Source: Hyphomicrobiales bacterium | Lineage (GTDB): Bacteria > Pseudomonadota > Alphaproteobacteria > Rhizobiales > Rhizobiaceae | Length of the DNA: 54,721 bases | Assembly (NCBI GenBank): GCA_900466475.1 | Contig: UBMI01000028.1 | Coordinates: 1 to 54,721, forward strand | Direction of reading: 5' to 3' | Shown: positions 43,200-50,582 of the stretch, piece by piece | Layout of the letters: every line of letters begins with the position of its first letter | Numbering within the stretch: position 1 is the stretch's first letter | Made by a program: the position numbers and the translations under genes | The notes under the pieces: generated by a model | The model's input: only the letters and a program-made list of their open reading frames with translations | What the model was told of the DNA's origin: nothing | The model's database searches: none

Positions 43200-44327
43200 T
43201 CAGACTGTTATTCCGAAAAGTTTCTCTGCATTTCGGAATGCGATTTTTTCCTTAGTCTCGCGTGGCAGATCCACTGCCCTAAACCAGTCGGTTCCTTCCT
43301 TCATGTTTGCAAATGGGTAGTCGGTTGCAAACATCACTCGATCCACACTGATGTACTTCAGCAAGAGATCGAGCAGCTCATCTTGAAAGAATGCGCTGGT
43401 CGTGAACCAGAAATTGTCATGGAAGTATTGTTCGAAGGGCCTATCCAAAGTGTCTTCGGTCACTTCACCCATCTTTTCCACGATGCGTTTATAGAAGAAC
43501 GGAAGGCCCTCTCCCATGTGGCCGACAATGATCTGTAGCTTGGGAAATCTGTCGAATACCCCAGATGTGATCATTCGAAGGCATTGCGTAACGACTTCCT
43601 GGTGCCATCCATATGCTGAGATACTGAGAACTTGATCCTGGAACTTCGCCTGATATTCCGGCCGCATATTGCTGTAGTAGATTTGGAAAACTTCGTCAGG
43701 TGGCAGGCCAGGATGGATATATATCGGCACATCAAGGGCTTCGGCACGCGCCAGCACTGGCTCAAAATCGGGATGATCGAGGAATTTTTTCCCGATGATT
43801 CCGTTGGTCAAGCATCCCAAGAAGCCATCTTTCCGAACTGCGCGTTCCAGCTCGTCCGCTGAAGCCTCCGGACTCTGCAGCGGCAAGGTTGCAAATGCTC
43901 GGAATCGTCCCGGATAGGTCGCCATCGGTCCATTGACAATCATCTTGTTCAGACGATACGCAAAATCGATGCCCTCTTGACCTGGGACATTCTGCACACC
44001 CGGCGTATGTGCGGAAAGGATTTGAATGTTGATCCCCGCCTCATCCATCGCGCCGATGCGGCGCGGGCCTATTTCGGCAAGTCCAGTGTCCTCGAGGAAC
44101 AGCCTGTCGTTCAGCACCATCAGCTCATGGGTAGAAAAGGTCTCTTCGGTCCCGATAAATGGCAGGTCCCTGTCTCGCGAAGAGATGTCCAAAATCTCCC
44201 TGGTGGCGGCGCGGGAGACAATGGCGGGCGCGGACAGTCCGGCACCAACACCAAGTACAGCCGCGCCACTTAGAAGGCTGCGACGTCCCATTCCAAGTTG
44301 CTCTAGGGGCTTTGCGAGTAGCGTCAT
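43200..44327 (-). CDS. Tat-exported amidohydrolase_2 / decarboxylase-like protein
   Basis: 375 aa from ATG 44327. A twin-arginine signal is seen at residues about 13-42 (MGRRSLLSGAAVLGVGAGLSAP). The fold resembles gamma-resorcylate / 2,3-dihydroxybenzoate decarboxylases: FIGTEETFST (metal-site region; the usual third residue His is Thr), VPIYIHPGLPPDEVF, LQIIVGHMGEGLPFFYKRI and VMFATDYPFANM with the metal-binding His, His and Asp. Export of such an enzyme is unusual but occurs in this family's Tat-type subgroup. Whether it is a hydrolase or decarboxylase is open. It stands alone, downstream of the mipA remnant. Confidence 0.82.
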   Translation of the reverse strand: MTLLAKPLEQLGMGRRSLLSGAAVLGVGAGLSAPAIVSRAATREILDISSRDRDLPFIGTEETFSTHELMVLNDRLFLEDTGLAEIGPRRIGAMDEAGINIQILSAHTPGVQNVPGQEGIDFAYRLNKMIVNGPMATYPGRFRAFATLPLQSPEASADELERAVRKDGFLGCLTNGIIGKKFLDHPDFEPVLARAEALDVPIYIHPGLPPDEVFQIYYSNMRPEYQAKFQDQVLSISAYGWHQEVVTQCLRMITSGVFDRFPKLQIIVGHMGEGLPFFYKRIVEKMGEVTEDTLDRPFEQYFHDNFWFTTSAFFQDELLDLLLKYISVDRVMFATDYPFANMKEGTDWFRAVDLPRETKEKIAFRNAEKLFGITV

Positions 44328-44443
44328 ATCAGTGTCTGCTCCGATGTTTGTATTACGCAGTATGGGGGGCGGATTTCGCGATTGGCAGGCTGGCGCAATG
44401 GGGGCCCCGTGCTCAACAGGGTGGCTCTTGGCTGGCCCTGTTC

Positions 44444-44707
44444 CGAGAAGCGATAACCCAGAACCAGCATCGACTTCGGCTGTACCTTTTGCTTCACGAG
44501 AGGTCTGTCGGCGGCGTCGCTGAGAGATCGATGCTTTTCACGCCCGTACCCGGAACGTGCGACCGAGCCGCGGTGACGCCAATGGTCTTGCCGAGGGAGA
44601 GGAAAACGCGGCTGGTCCATAATTCAACATCGCCTTGGCGCGTGCGCGAAAACCAGTGTGATTGGAAGTGTTCCGGGCTGCGGACTTTAAAGGGGCTTGC
44701 GAAACAT
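44444..44707 (-). pseudogene. Decayed copy of mipA
   Basis: On the minus strand, ATG 44707 starts MFRKPL and then meets a stop, where intact mipA reads MFRKFFSKSAARG. Further down, homology resumes as GGCAAGACCATTGG followed directly by GTCACCGCGGCT, and ends with PLVKQKVQPKSMLVLGYRF, identical to the end of the intact MipA (47321-48175). The stop codon TAG is changed to TCG at 44446-44444. About 590 bases of the 855-base gene are missing in between. The promoter region upstream is almost unchanged. Confidence 0.88.
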
Positions 44708-44873
44708 GAAATCTCCGGTCCTTGCCTTCACACATTTGTCCGTCCGGAGCGAAATCTGAAAGGCGGTTTCAATGCCCCTTTTGTGCCACGGCGCGGACCG
44801 CCAGAATGTTTGATCGTGTGAAGTTTTGTTTCGGGCCGGCCCGAAACAGGCGAGATCTGCAACAAATCTTAAT
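44664..44873 (-). repeat. Inverted repeat, left arm (mipA promoter and 5' end)
   Basis: These 210 bases, read as reverse complement, match 47154-47367 with roughly 93 % identity by eye over the upstream part and one small indel. A 22-bp perfect palindrome centred on GGCCGGCC lies at 44827-44848 in this arm. The arm includes the ribosome site and the first codons of the mipA remnant. Confidence 0.88.
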
Positions 44874-44998
44874 GTTCAAGCAGGTAAAAACACGCGCCGC
44901 CGTGCTGATCAGAATTGGGAAGGCCTCATAGGTGAAGGAACGGGCAGAATTCTGTTCCACAGGACACCCCTTCCACTCCAACCAAGGCGGCTGTGTTT

Positions 44999-46363
44999 CT
45001 ATTTCAGATCAAGCGAGGGCCTCTTCGCCTCGCTCGGGGCCTTTGTATCGACATGGCTTGGGATCAGAATCTGAAAAATGAGCCCGCTCGGCGCGTTGTC
45101 TGCGAGGGAGACGGTGCCGCGATGGGCGTGCACGATATCGGCGACAATTGAAAGTCCGAGCCCGAAACCTTCCTGCCCCTGCGTCCGCGCATCGTCTCCC
45201 TTGAAGAACGGCTCAAAAACCCGCGTTCTCAAATGGTCTGGAATTCCAGGTCCGTTATCGGTGACAGAGATTTCGCAGCCCCCTTTGCCATCTCGTAGAC
45301 CGACAATGACCTCGGTCGCGAACTTGACGCTGTTGTCGCAGAGGTTCGTTACCGCGCGCATGATGGCAAGTGGTTTGCAATCAGTAATCATCCGATTTGG
45401 CCCTTCGAACCGGACCGGGAAGCCGACATCACTGAACTCCGCGCAAACGGTTTGCAGCAGGCTGGCGACATCAGCACGTTGTATTGGTTCGGTCGCGTAG
45501 TCGTCCCTGAGATATTTCAGAACTTCGTTCAAGAGGCTGTCGATGCGCATGACATCAGACAACAGTCCCTCGCGCACCGGTCCGTCCTCCATGCGATCGG
45601 CGCGAAGCCGTAACCGGGTCAACGGGGTTCGAAGATCATGGCCGATGCCCCGCAGCATGCGTGTCCTTGATTCGACCATCACCCGTATCCGGCTTCGCAT
45701 CGCGTTGAGAGCATGGGCGAGCGCAACGATCTCGACAGGTCCACGTTCTTCGAAGATCTCCGTGCTGTTTGCGATGTCCGAATGGGTGGCCGCTTCGGAG
45801 ATCCGCTTGATTGGCTCGGTTATGACGCGAATGGCGAATATAAAAAAGAACGCGATCAGGACGACAATGGCGACGGAATAATATGGGCCCTCGTTCAGGA
45901 TCGAACTGTTCAGGATCGTGTCGGGAAAGCCGGAAAGGATAAGGAGCGTGGCGTCGTCGACCTTTGATGCAATCACTCTCTCCCCGTTCCAGAAGGTACG
46001 CCAGCCTCCCACGGGTGGGCGGATGTGATCGGTTGGAAAGAGCCAGTCGATTGCCATGGCCAGCGCGCCTTCAGGTTCCGACGGTCCGGTGAAGGCCTCG
46101 CTGACCGAAAAGGGTTGCAGCGAGAAATGCCAGCCGGCAGCACGCGATGACGAGAGGATTATTTCGCGTGCGCCCGGTGTGGACGATTTCAGGAGTTCCG
46201 CCATCGTGTCAACGCGCATGACGATATCTTCTATGTCGGGCGCGGCATTCCTTGCCCACTGTTCCAACACTCTGCCGACGACGCTGACGAGGATCAGCGC
46301 CACAACGATGATCAGGGTGATCTGGCCTCTTATCGTGGTGGGGAGGAAACGCTTCAGCCTCAT
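44999..46363 (-). CDS. Sensor histidine kinase, EnvZ-like
   Basis: 454 aa from ATG 46363. TM1 is about residues 16-31 (LIIVVALILVSVVGRV), a periplasmic sensor domain spans about 32-160, TM2 about 161-180 (YYSVAIVVLIAFFFIFAIRV), then HAMP (EPIKRISEAATHSDI). The H-box is GIGHDLRTPLTRLRLRADRM with His242. The ATPase domain has NLCDNSVKF (N), DNGPGIP (G1), FEPFFKGD (F) and GFGLGLS (G2), all intact. ATGA overlap with the regulator gene shows translational coupling. Probably senses an envelope signal and controls mipA next door (inference). Confidence 0.92.
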   Translation of the reverse strand: MRLKRFLPTTIRGQITLIIVVALILVSVVGRVLEQWARNAAPDIEDIVMRVDTMAELLKSSTPGAREIILSSSRAAGWHFSLQPFSVSEAFTGPSEPEGALAMAIDWLFPTDHIRPPVGGWRTFWNGERVIASKVDDATLLILSGFPDTILNSSILNEGPYYSVAIVVLIAFFFIFAIRVITEPIKRISEAATHSDIANSTEIFEERGPVEIVALAHALNAMRSRIRVMVESRTRMLRGIGHDLRTPLTRLRLRADRMEDGPVREGLLSDVMRIDSLLNEVLKYLRDDYATEPIQRADVASLLQTVCAEFSDVGFPVRFEGPNRMITDCKPLAIMRAVTNLCDNSVKFATEVIVGLRDGKGGCEISVTDNGPGIPDHLRTRVFEPFFKGDDARTQGQEGFGLGLSIVADIVHAHRGTVSLADNAPSGLIFQILIPSHVDTKAPSEAKRPSLDLK

Positions 46364-47124
46364 AGTTCCTCGACATTCGCTGTGAACATGTAGCCGCCGA
46401 GACGTACGGTCTTGATAACAACGGGGTCGCGGACATCATGCTCGATCTTTTGCCTCAGTCGGCTGATGTGCACATCGATGCTGCGCTCTATTGGACCGGC
46501 CAAACCTGCATGGGTGACCCCTAAGAGTTCCTCTCGCGTCAGAACGCGGCCCGGGTTCCGGCAAAAGGCAAGCAGGATATCGAACTCATGCGTCGTCAAG
46601 CCGACGCGCGCGTTGGTTGGATCGTAGAGCTGTCGTCGAATGGGATCCACGAACCATCCGTCAAAACGCAGTTGCCTTTGTCTGGGCTCCTTTAGCGGAG
46701 GCAAGGCGGCGCGCCGCAGCAGGCTGCGCACTCGCGCGATGAGCTCCCGCAAGCTGAATGGTTTCGTGACATAGTCATCGGCGCCGATCTCGAGGCCGAC
46801 GATCCTGTCAATTTCCGCATCGGCTGCCGTCAGCATGAGGATGGGGATGTTCGTCGTAACCCGTAGCCGCCGGCACAGACTGAGGCCGCTTTCGCCGGGC
46901 AACATGACATCAAGGATCACCAGGTCGAAATTGGATGCCCGCATGCGCACATCCATTGCAACGCCGTCCGGGGCGATCTCCGCGATCATTCCATTTTCGT
47001 TAAGGCTATCGCGCAGCATGTCGGCGATCAATGTGTCGTCCTCGACAATCAGAATTCGAGAGGCGTCCGACAAGCTCTGGCTCCCTTCACCATCCACATG
47101 ACGATTTGCCATTGTGAATAGCAT
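46360..47124 (-). CDS. OmpR-family response regulator
   Basis: 254 aa from ATG 47124 (ATG 47112 also possible). The receiver domain has IEDD-type acidic residues (IVEDDTLIADML), the phosphoacceptor Asp72 in LVILDVMLPG, Thr in MLTAAD and Lys in YVTKPFSLREL. The C-terminal winged helix has LTTHEFDILLAFCRNPGRVLTREELL and RSIDVHISRLRQKIE, DNA-contacting in OmpR/PhoB. It is divergent from mipA at 47321; the 22-bp palindrome at 47179 lies between the two starts. It is first of the two-gene unit with the kinase. Confidence 0.92.
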   Translation of the reverse strand: MLFTMANRHVDGEGSQSLSDASRILIVEDDTLIADMLRDSLNENGMIAEIAPDGVAMDVRMRASNFDLVILDVMLPGESGLSLCRRLRVTTNIPILMLTAADAEIDRIVGLEIGADDYVTKPFSLRELIARVRSLLRRAALPPLKEPRQRQLRFDGWFVDPIRRQLYDPTNARVGLTTHEFDILLAFCRNPGRVLTREELLGVTHAGLAGPIERSIDVHISRLRQKIEHDVRDPVVIKTVRLGGYMFTANVEEL

Positions 47125-47153
47125 GGCGGCGCATGTTTTTTGGCTGCGGGAAT

Positions 47154-47367
47154 ATTAAAATTTGTTTCAGATCTCGCCTGTTTCGGGCCGGCCCGAAACA
47201 TAACTTCACACGATCAAACATTCTGGCGGTCCGCACCGTGGCACAAGAGGGGCATTGAAACCGCCTTTCAGATTTAGCCCCGGAAGGGGTGAATGTGTGA
47301 AGGCAAGGACCGGAGATTTCATGTTTCGCAAGTTCTTTTCAAAGTCCGCAGCGCGCGGATCACTTCC
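47154..47367 (+). repeat. Inverted repeat, right arm (mipA promoter and 5' end)
   Basis: Matches the reverse complement of 44664-44873. It contains the promoter region of intact mipA, the 22-bp palindrome at 47179-47200, the ribosome site and about 15 codons. The two arms are about 2.28 kb apart and enclose the two-component genes. Confidence 0.88.
47179..47200. promoter_or_regulatory. 22-bp perfect palindrome before mipA
   Basis: The half-site is TGTTTCGGGCC, followed immediately by its exact complement. It lies 121 bp before the mipA start and 54 bp before the regulator start. The second copy (44827-44848) is unchanged although the gene behind it has decayed. OmpR-type regulators usually bind direct repeats, so this may be the site of another regulator or an RNA hairpin. 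Confidence 0.6.
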
Positions 47368-48175
47368 CATTGCCGTCGTTATTGCGCTCATGCCGTCGCT
47401 TGTCCAAGCTGCCGATCCATCACAGAGCTCCGATCAAGCTGCCATACCGCCCATGCCCGATCCGGAGCGCTTTGGCCCGGTGCGCCAGAAGCTTCACGAC
47501 TGGGAGGTCATGGTGGGCGCCGGCGTGATGTTCGAGCCAAAATATGAGGGAAGCGATGAAATGGAAATTTCGCCGCTTCCGTTCGTCTCGGCGACCTTCT
47601 TCGATCGGTTAACCATCGATCCGACCGGCGTCGAGCTGACGGCCTATGAACGGGGTCCGTTCCAGTTCGATGTGAAGGTCGGCTACGACTTCGGTCGAAA
47701 CGAAGACGATTCGGACGATCTGCGCGGGATGGGTGACATCGATGGTGGCGTGACAGTCGGCGGCAAGGCGACCTGGAGCTACGGACCGGCCGAGTTTTTT
47801 GTCTCCGTCGACAAGACCATTGGTGGCAGCGACGGTCTCCTGGGCACAGTCGGGGTCGAGGTTACGCGACCAGTCAATGAAAAGCTGATCCTTGGCGCGG
47901 GTGCGTCCGCCACCTTTGCCGACAAGAACTATATGGAATCCTATTTCGGCGTCACCGCGGCTCAGGCCGCGCGTTCCGGATATGATGCATACAAGCCGGG
48001 TTCGGGCGTGAAGAACATCGATCTCTCGGTGTCGGCGACTTACATGTTCCATGAAAACTGGATGGTCCGCGCTGAACAGGACGTCGGATTTCTGGTCGGA
48101 GACGCCGCAGACAGCCCCCTCGTGAAACAAAAGGTCCAGCCGAAGTCCATGCTGGTCCTAGGTTATCGATTCTAG
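47321..48175 (+). CDS. mipA: MipA/OmpV-family outer-membrane protein
   Basis: 284 aa from ATG 47321, with GGAG 5 bases upstream. A Sec signal peptide is seen at residues about 1-31 (LPIAVVIALMPSLVQA, cut before ADPS). The mature part has the MipA/OmpV pattern: WEVMVGAGVMFEPKYEGSDEMEISPLPFVSATFFDRL, alternating beta strands and the terminal aromatic, GYRF, needed for outer-membrane insertion. E. coli MipA links murein synthases and hydrolases; other OmpV proteins are porin-like and induced by antibiotics or osmotic change (established). Divergent from the two-component pair; regulated by it (inference). Confidence 0.9.
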   Translation: MFRKFFSKSAARGSLPIAVVIALMPSLVQAADPSQSSDQAAIPPMPDPERFGPVRQKLHDWEVMVGAGVMFEPKYEGSDEMEISPLPFVSATFFDRLTIDPTGVELTAYERGPFQFDVKVGYDFGRNEDDSDDLRGMGDIDGGVTVGGKATWSYGPAEFFVSVDKTIGGSDGLLGTVGVEVTRPVNEKLILGAGASATFADKNYMESYFGVTAAQAARSGYDAYKPGSGVKNIDLSVSATYMFHENWMVRAEQDVGFLVGDAADSPLVKQKVQPKSMLVLGYRF

Positions 48176-48288
48176 GAACAGAGGTGGCCAAGAGCCCGCC
48201 TGTTCAAGCACGCGCACGCTCAGCGCCAAACTGCCAGATCAGGCAACCCCCAATCAAAATCTGCCAAACAACCATTTCTCCTAAGCGG

Positions 48289-49068
48289 ATGGTCCTCGTG
48301 CAAACTTCATGTTCAGCGTCGAACGACGTTAATCGGCGTGCCTTTCAAAAAGCTCCCTCAGAGGTGCCCCTTGACGCATCAACTAGCGGGCGATCGGATC
48401 CTCTAACCCGGTACGTCTCCTCGCATCCGCTGGCTGCACCTGGAATCGTGATCATCTTGTCCAGCATGGTGTTCGTCATGTTTCCGCAGACTGACATGCG
48501 CGTTTCGCGGTTCTTCACCTTCGGGACGCGCTTTTATCTTTCAGACAATCCACTGTTGCTGTTGATCCGCGACGCGAACCGCCTGCTTCCCTGCATTGTC
48601 TTGCCCATAATGGTCGTCCTGATGATGGCGAGACCTCTCAAGCGTTCAGCGCGTTTGATGACAAGGCGGGCCCTGTTCGTTTTGTTGAGCTACGTCCTGG
48701 GGTCGGCAATCATGGTTCACCTGTTCAAGAACTTCTTCGCCCGGGCGAGACCCCAAGATGTGATCGAGTTTGGTGGGACGATGGAGTTCACGCCGGCATG
48801 GCAAGTCGCGTCGATGTGCGAGCGCAATTGTTCGTTCCCATCCGGGGAAGCAGCATCGGCAGCCGCGTTTCTGTCCGTGCTGGTGTTCGTGCCGAACGCA
48901 TACCGCAAATACGTCGCCGCGCTGCTTGTCCCGCTATCCATGATCGTTGCCCTGAACCGTGTCGTTTTTGGAGCTCATTTCCTGTCGGACGTTGTGCTCG
49001 GATGGAGCCTCGTGTGCTCGCTGATGCTTTGGCTCTACGCGAAAATGGGACTGAACATCGGCGGATGA
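48289..49068 (+). CDS. PAP2-family membrane phosphatase (LpxE-like)
   Basis: About 259 aa from ATG 48289; GTG 48184 is an in-frame alternative. Several membrane helices (APGIVIILSSMVFVMFP; LLPCIVLPIMVVLMM; ALFVLLSYVLGSAIMVHLF). The tripartite motif is present: KNFFARARP (KX6RP), CSFPSGEAAS (PSGH variant, with Glu for His), and NRVVFGAHFLSDVVLG (R-X5-H-X3-D). The family removes phosphate from lipids such as lipid A, phosphatidylglycerol phosphate or undecaprenyl pyrophosphate (established). The PSGE variant deserves note. Downstream genes for a dolichol-phosphate-mannose-synthase-like and a GT39-type transferase support a lipid A or lipid-carrier role (inference). Confidence 0.85.
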   Translation: MVLVQTSCSASNDVNRRAFQKAPSEVPLDASTSGRSDPLTRYVSSHPLAAPGIVIILSSMVFVMFPQTDMRVSRFFTFGTRFYLSDNPLLLLIRDANRLLPCIVLPIMVVLMMARPLKRSARLMTRRALFVLLSYVLGSAIMVHLFKNFFARARPQDVIEFGGTMEFTPAWQVASMCERNCSFPSGEAASAAAFLSVLVFVPNAYRKYVAALLVPLSMIVALNRVVFGAHFLSDVVLGWSLVCSLMLWLYAKMGLNIGG

Positions 49069-49408
49069 GAGTGCGGATTTATGGTGCAATTTTCCAGGCG
49101 CACAGCAACGTACACGCCGGCGCCCGGGAGCCTCAACAGCGCTCCAACAGGTCGAAAATCCGGTGGGCGAAGTGACGACTAAGTGAGACGCAGGCAGTCG
49201 AAGTTCAGCGTCCCGAGCGAGTTGGAGACACGGGGACAGGTTGGCAGTTCGCAACGAGAAGAAACGACCCGTCGGTTGATCAGCCTCTACGAAGTAGCCC
49301 TGCTCTCAGCGCTTCCTCCTTGGACTTGCTTTGGATCAGAAAGTGCTTTCGGCGCCGTCAGTCTGCGCCGAGGACGTTCGCGTCGAATTCCAACAAAGGC
49401 GTCAGCAT
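49069..49408 (+). other. Intergenic region, no gene seen
   Basis: These 340 bases between the PAP2 phosphatase and the GT2 start have short frames without motifs. If the GT2 protein starts at TTG 49331, the last 78 bases are coding. No terminator or clear promoter is visible. Confidence 0.4.
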
Positions 49409-50542
49409 ATGGAGATGTTCCTTCAAAGCGGTGGAGCCCAACTGAGGCGAGTTCTCCACGCTCCCGACGTTTCGGTCATCATACCAACATTTAACGAGCG
49501 GGATAATGTCGGCATGCTCGTCCGCCACCTGATCGCTACCCTCCGCGGCCTGAACTGGGAGGTGATATTCGTCGACGACGATTCAGCCGATCGCACCGTC
49601 GAGGTGTTGCGCGATATCGGGCGTGATGAGCCGCGGATACGCTGCATTCACCGGGTCGGCAGGCGTGGGCTGGCTGGGGCGTGCATCGAGGGAATGTTGT
49701 CCGCCCAGGCCGACATAGTCGCGGTCATGGACGCCGATCTTCAGCACGACCACCGACTCCTGCCGGATCTGGTCGCCGCCATCCGTCAAGGAAATGATTT
49801 TGCAATCGCGACCCGCTATAGCTCGCCTTATCAGGAAACGGCGCTCTCGCCATTCAGGAGTGCCATTTCCCGGATCGGGACTTTCGTTGCACAGCATACA
49901 ATCCAGGCAAGGACAACCGATCCAATGAGCGGTTTCTTCGCGACACGCCGCGACCTGGTCGAAGCGATGGCCTCCCGGTTGAGCAACCATGGTTTCAAGG
50001 TACTCTTTGATATCCTGTCAAATGCCGGCCCGGATGTTCGCATTGCCGAACTACCCTACCGGTTCGCAACCCGTTCAGCCGGCCACAGCAAGATGGATCG
50101 TCGCGTCGCTCTTCAATTCTTGGAGCTGCTTGTCGCCAAGGCAACGAGAGGGGCCATCTCCTTGCGGTTGGTTTGTCTTGTCATCCTCGGCGCCGCTGGC
50201 CTGACCTTGCACATGGCGCTGCTAGCCGCGGTTCTTGCGACGGGCACGGAGTTCGCGTGGGCTCAAGCGAGCGCAACCGTCGTCACCATGATTGTCAATT
50301 TTTCAGGTAATAACCTGATGACCTATCGCGATCAACGGCTGCGAGGCCGAGGCTTGCTCCGAGGATTGTCGATATATTCCGCAGTAGGTAGCCTTGGAGC
50401 TGCGGTCAATGTCGGTATCGCGACGGCTTTGTTCGCGGCAGCTAGCCCCTGGTGGGCCGCCGGTCTTGCGGGTGCCTTCGTCAGCGGTCTCTGGAATAAG
50501 GTGATGACGCAAGCCCTTGTCAGAAGCCGCGAGCGCACGTGA
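49409..50542 (+). CDS. GT2 glycosyltransferase fused to a GtrA-like membrane domain
   Basis: 377 aa from ATG 49409 (TTG 49331 is in frame, 403 aa). The N-terminal GT2 domain is of the DPM1/polyprenol-phosphate type: VSVIIPTFNERDNVGMLVRHL, EVIFVDDDSADRTVEVL, AVMDADLQHDHRLLPDL (DxD) and DPMSGFFATRR. The C-terminal domain from about residue 240 has four membrane helices (LVCLVILGAAGLTLHMALLAA; ASATVVTMIVNFSGNNLMTYRD; GLSIYSAVGSLGAAVNVGIATAL; WAAGLAGAFVSGLWNKVMT), the GtrA pattern thought to move the lipid-linked sugar. It would make and flip a polyprenyl-phosphate sugar, the donor for the GT39 enzyme that follows (inference). Confidence 0.88.
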   Translation: MEMFLQSGGAQLRRVLHAPDVSVIIPTFNERDNVGMLVRHLIATLRGLNWEVIFVDDDSADRTVEVLRDIGRDEPRIRCIHRVGRRGLAGACIEGMLSAQADIVAVMDADLQHDHRLLPDLVAAIRQGNDFAIATRYSSPYQETALSPFRSAISRIGTFVAQHTIQARTTDPMSGFFATRRDLVEAMASRLSNHGFKVLFDILSNAGPDVRIAELPYRFATRSAGHSKMDRRVALQFLELLVAKATRGAISLRLVCLVILGAAGLTLHMALLAAVLATGTEFAWAQASATVVTMIVNFSGNNLMTYRDQRLRGRGLLRGLSIYSAVGSLGAAVNVGIATALFAAASPWWAAGLAGAFVSGLWNKVMTQALVRSRERT

Positions 50543-50582
50543 TGACCATCGACTTTCTCCCTTGCCGTCGGAGGCGTGCGCG

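Noticed and set aside
44324..44620. Minus-strand 98-codon frame ending next to the amidohydrolase
   Set aside because: It is the shifted remains of the mipA copy; part of it equals the MipA C-terminus, so it is listed as pseudogene instead.
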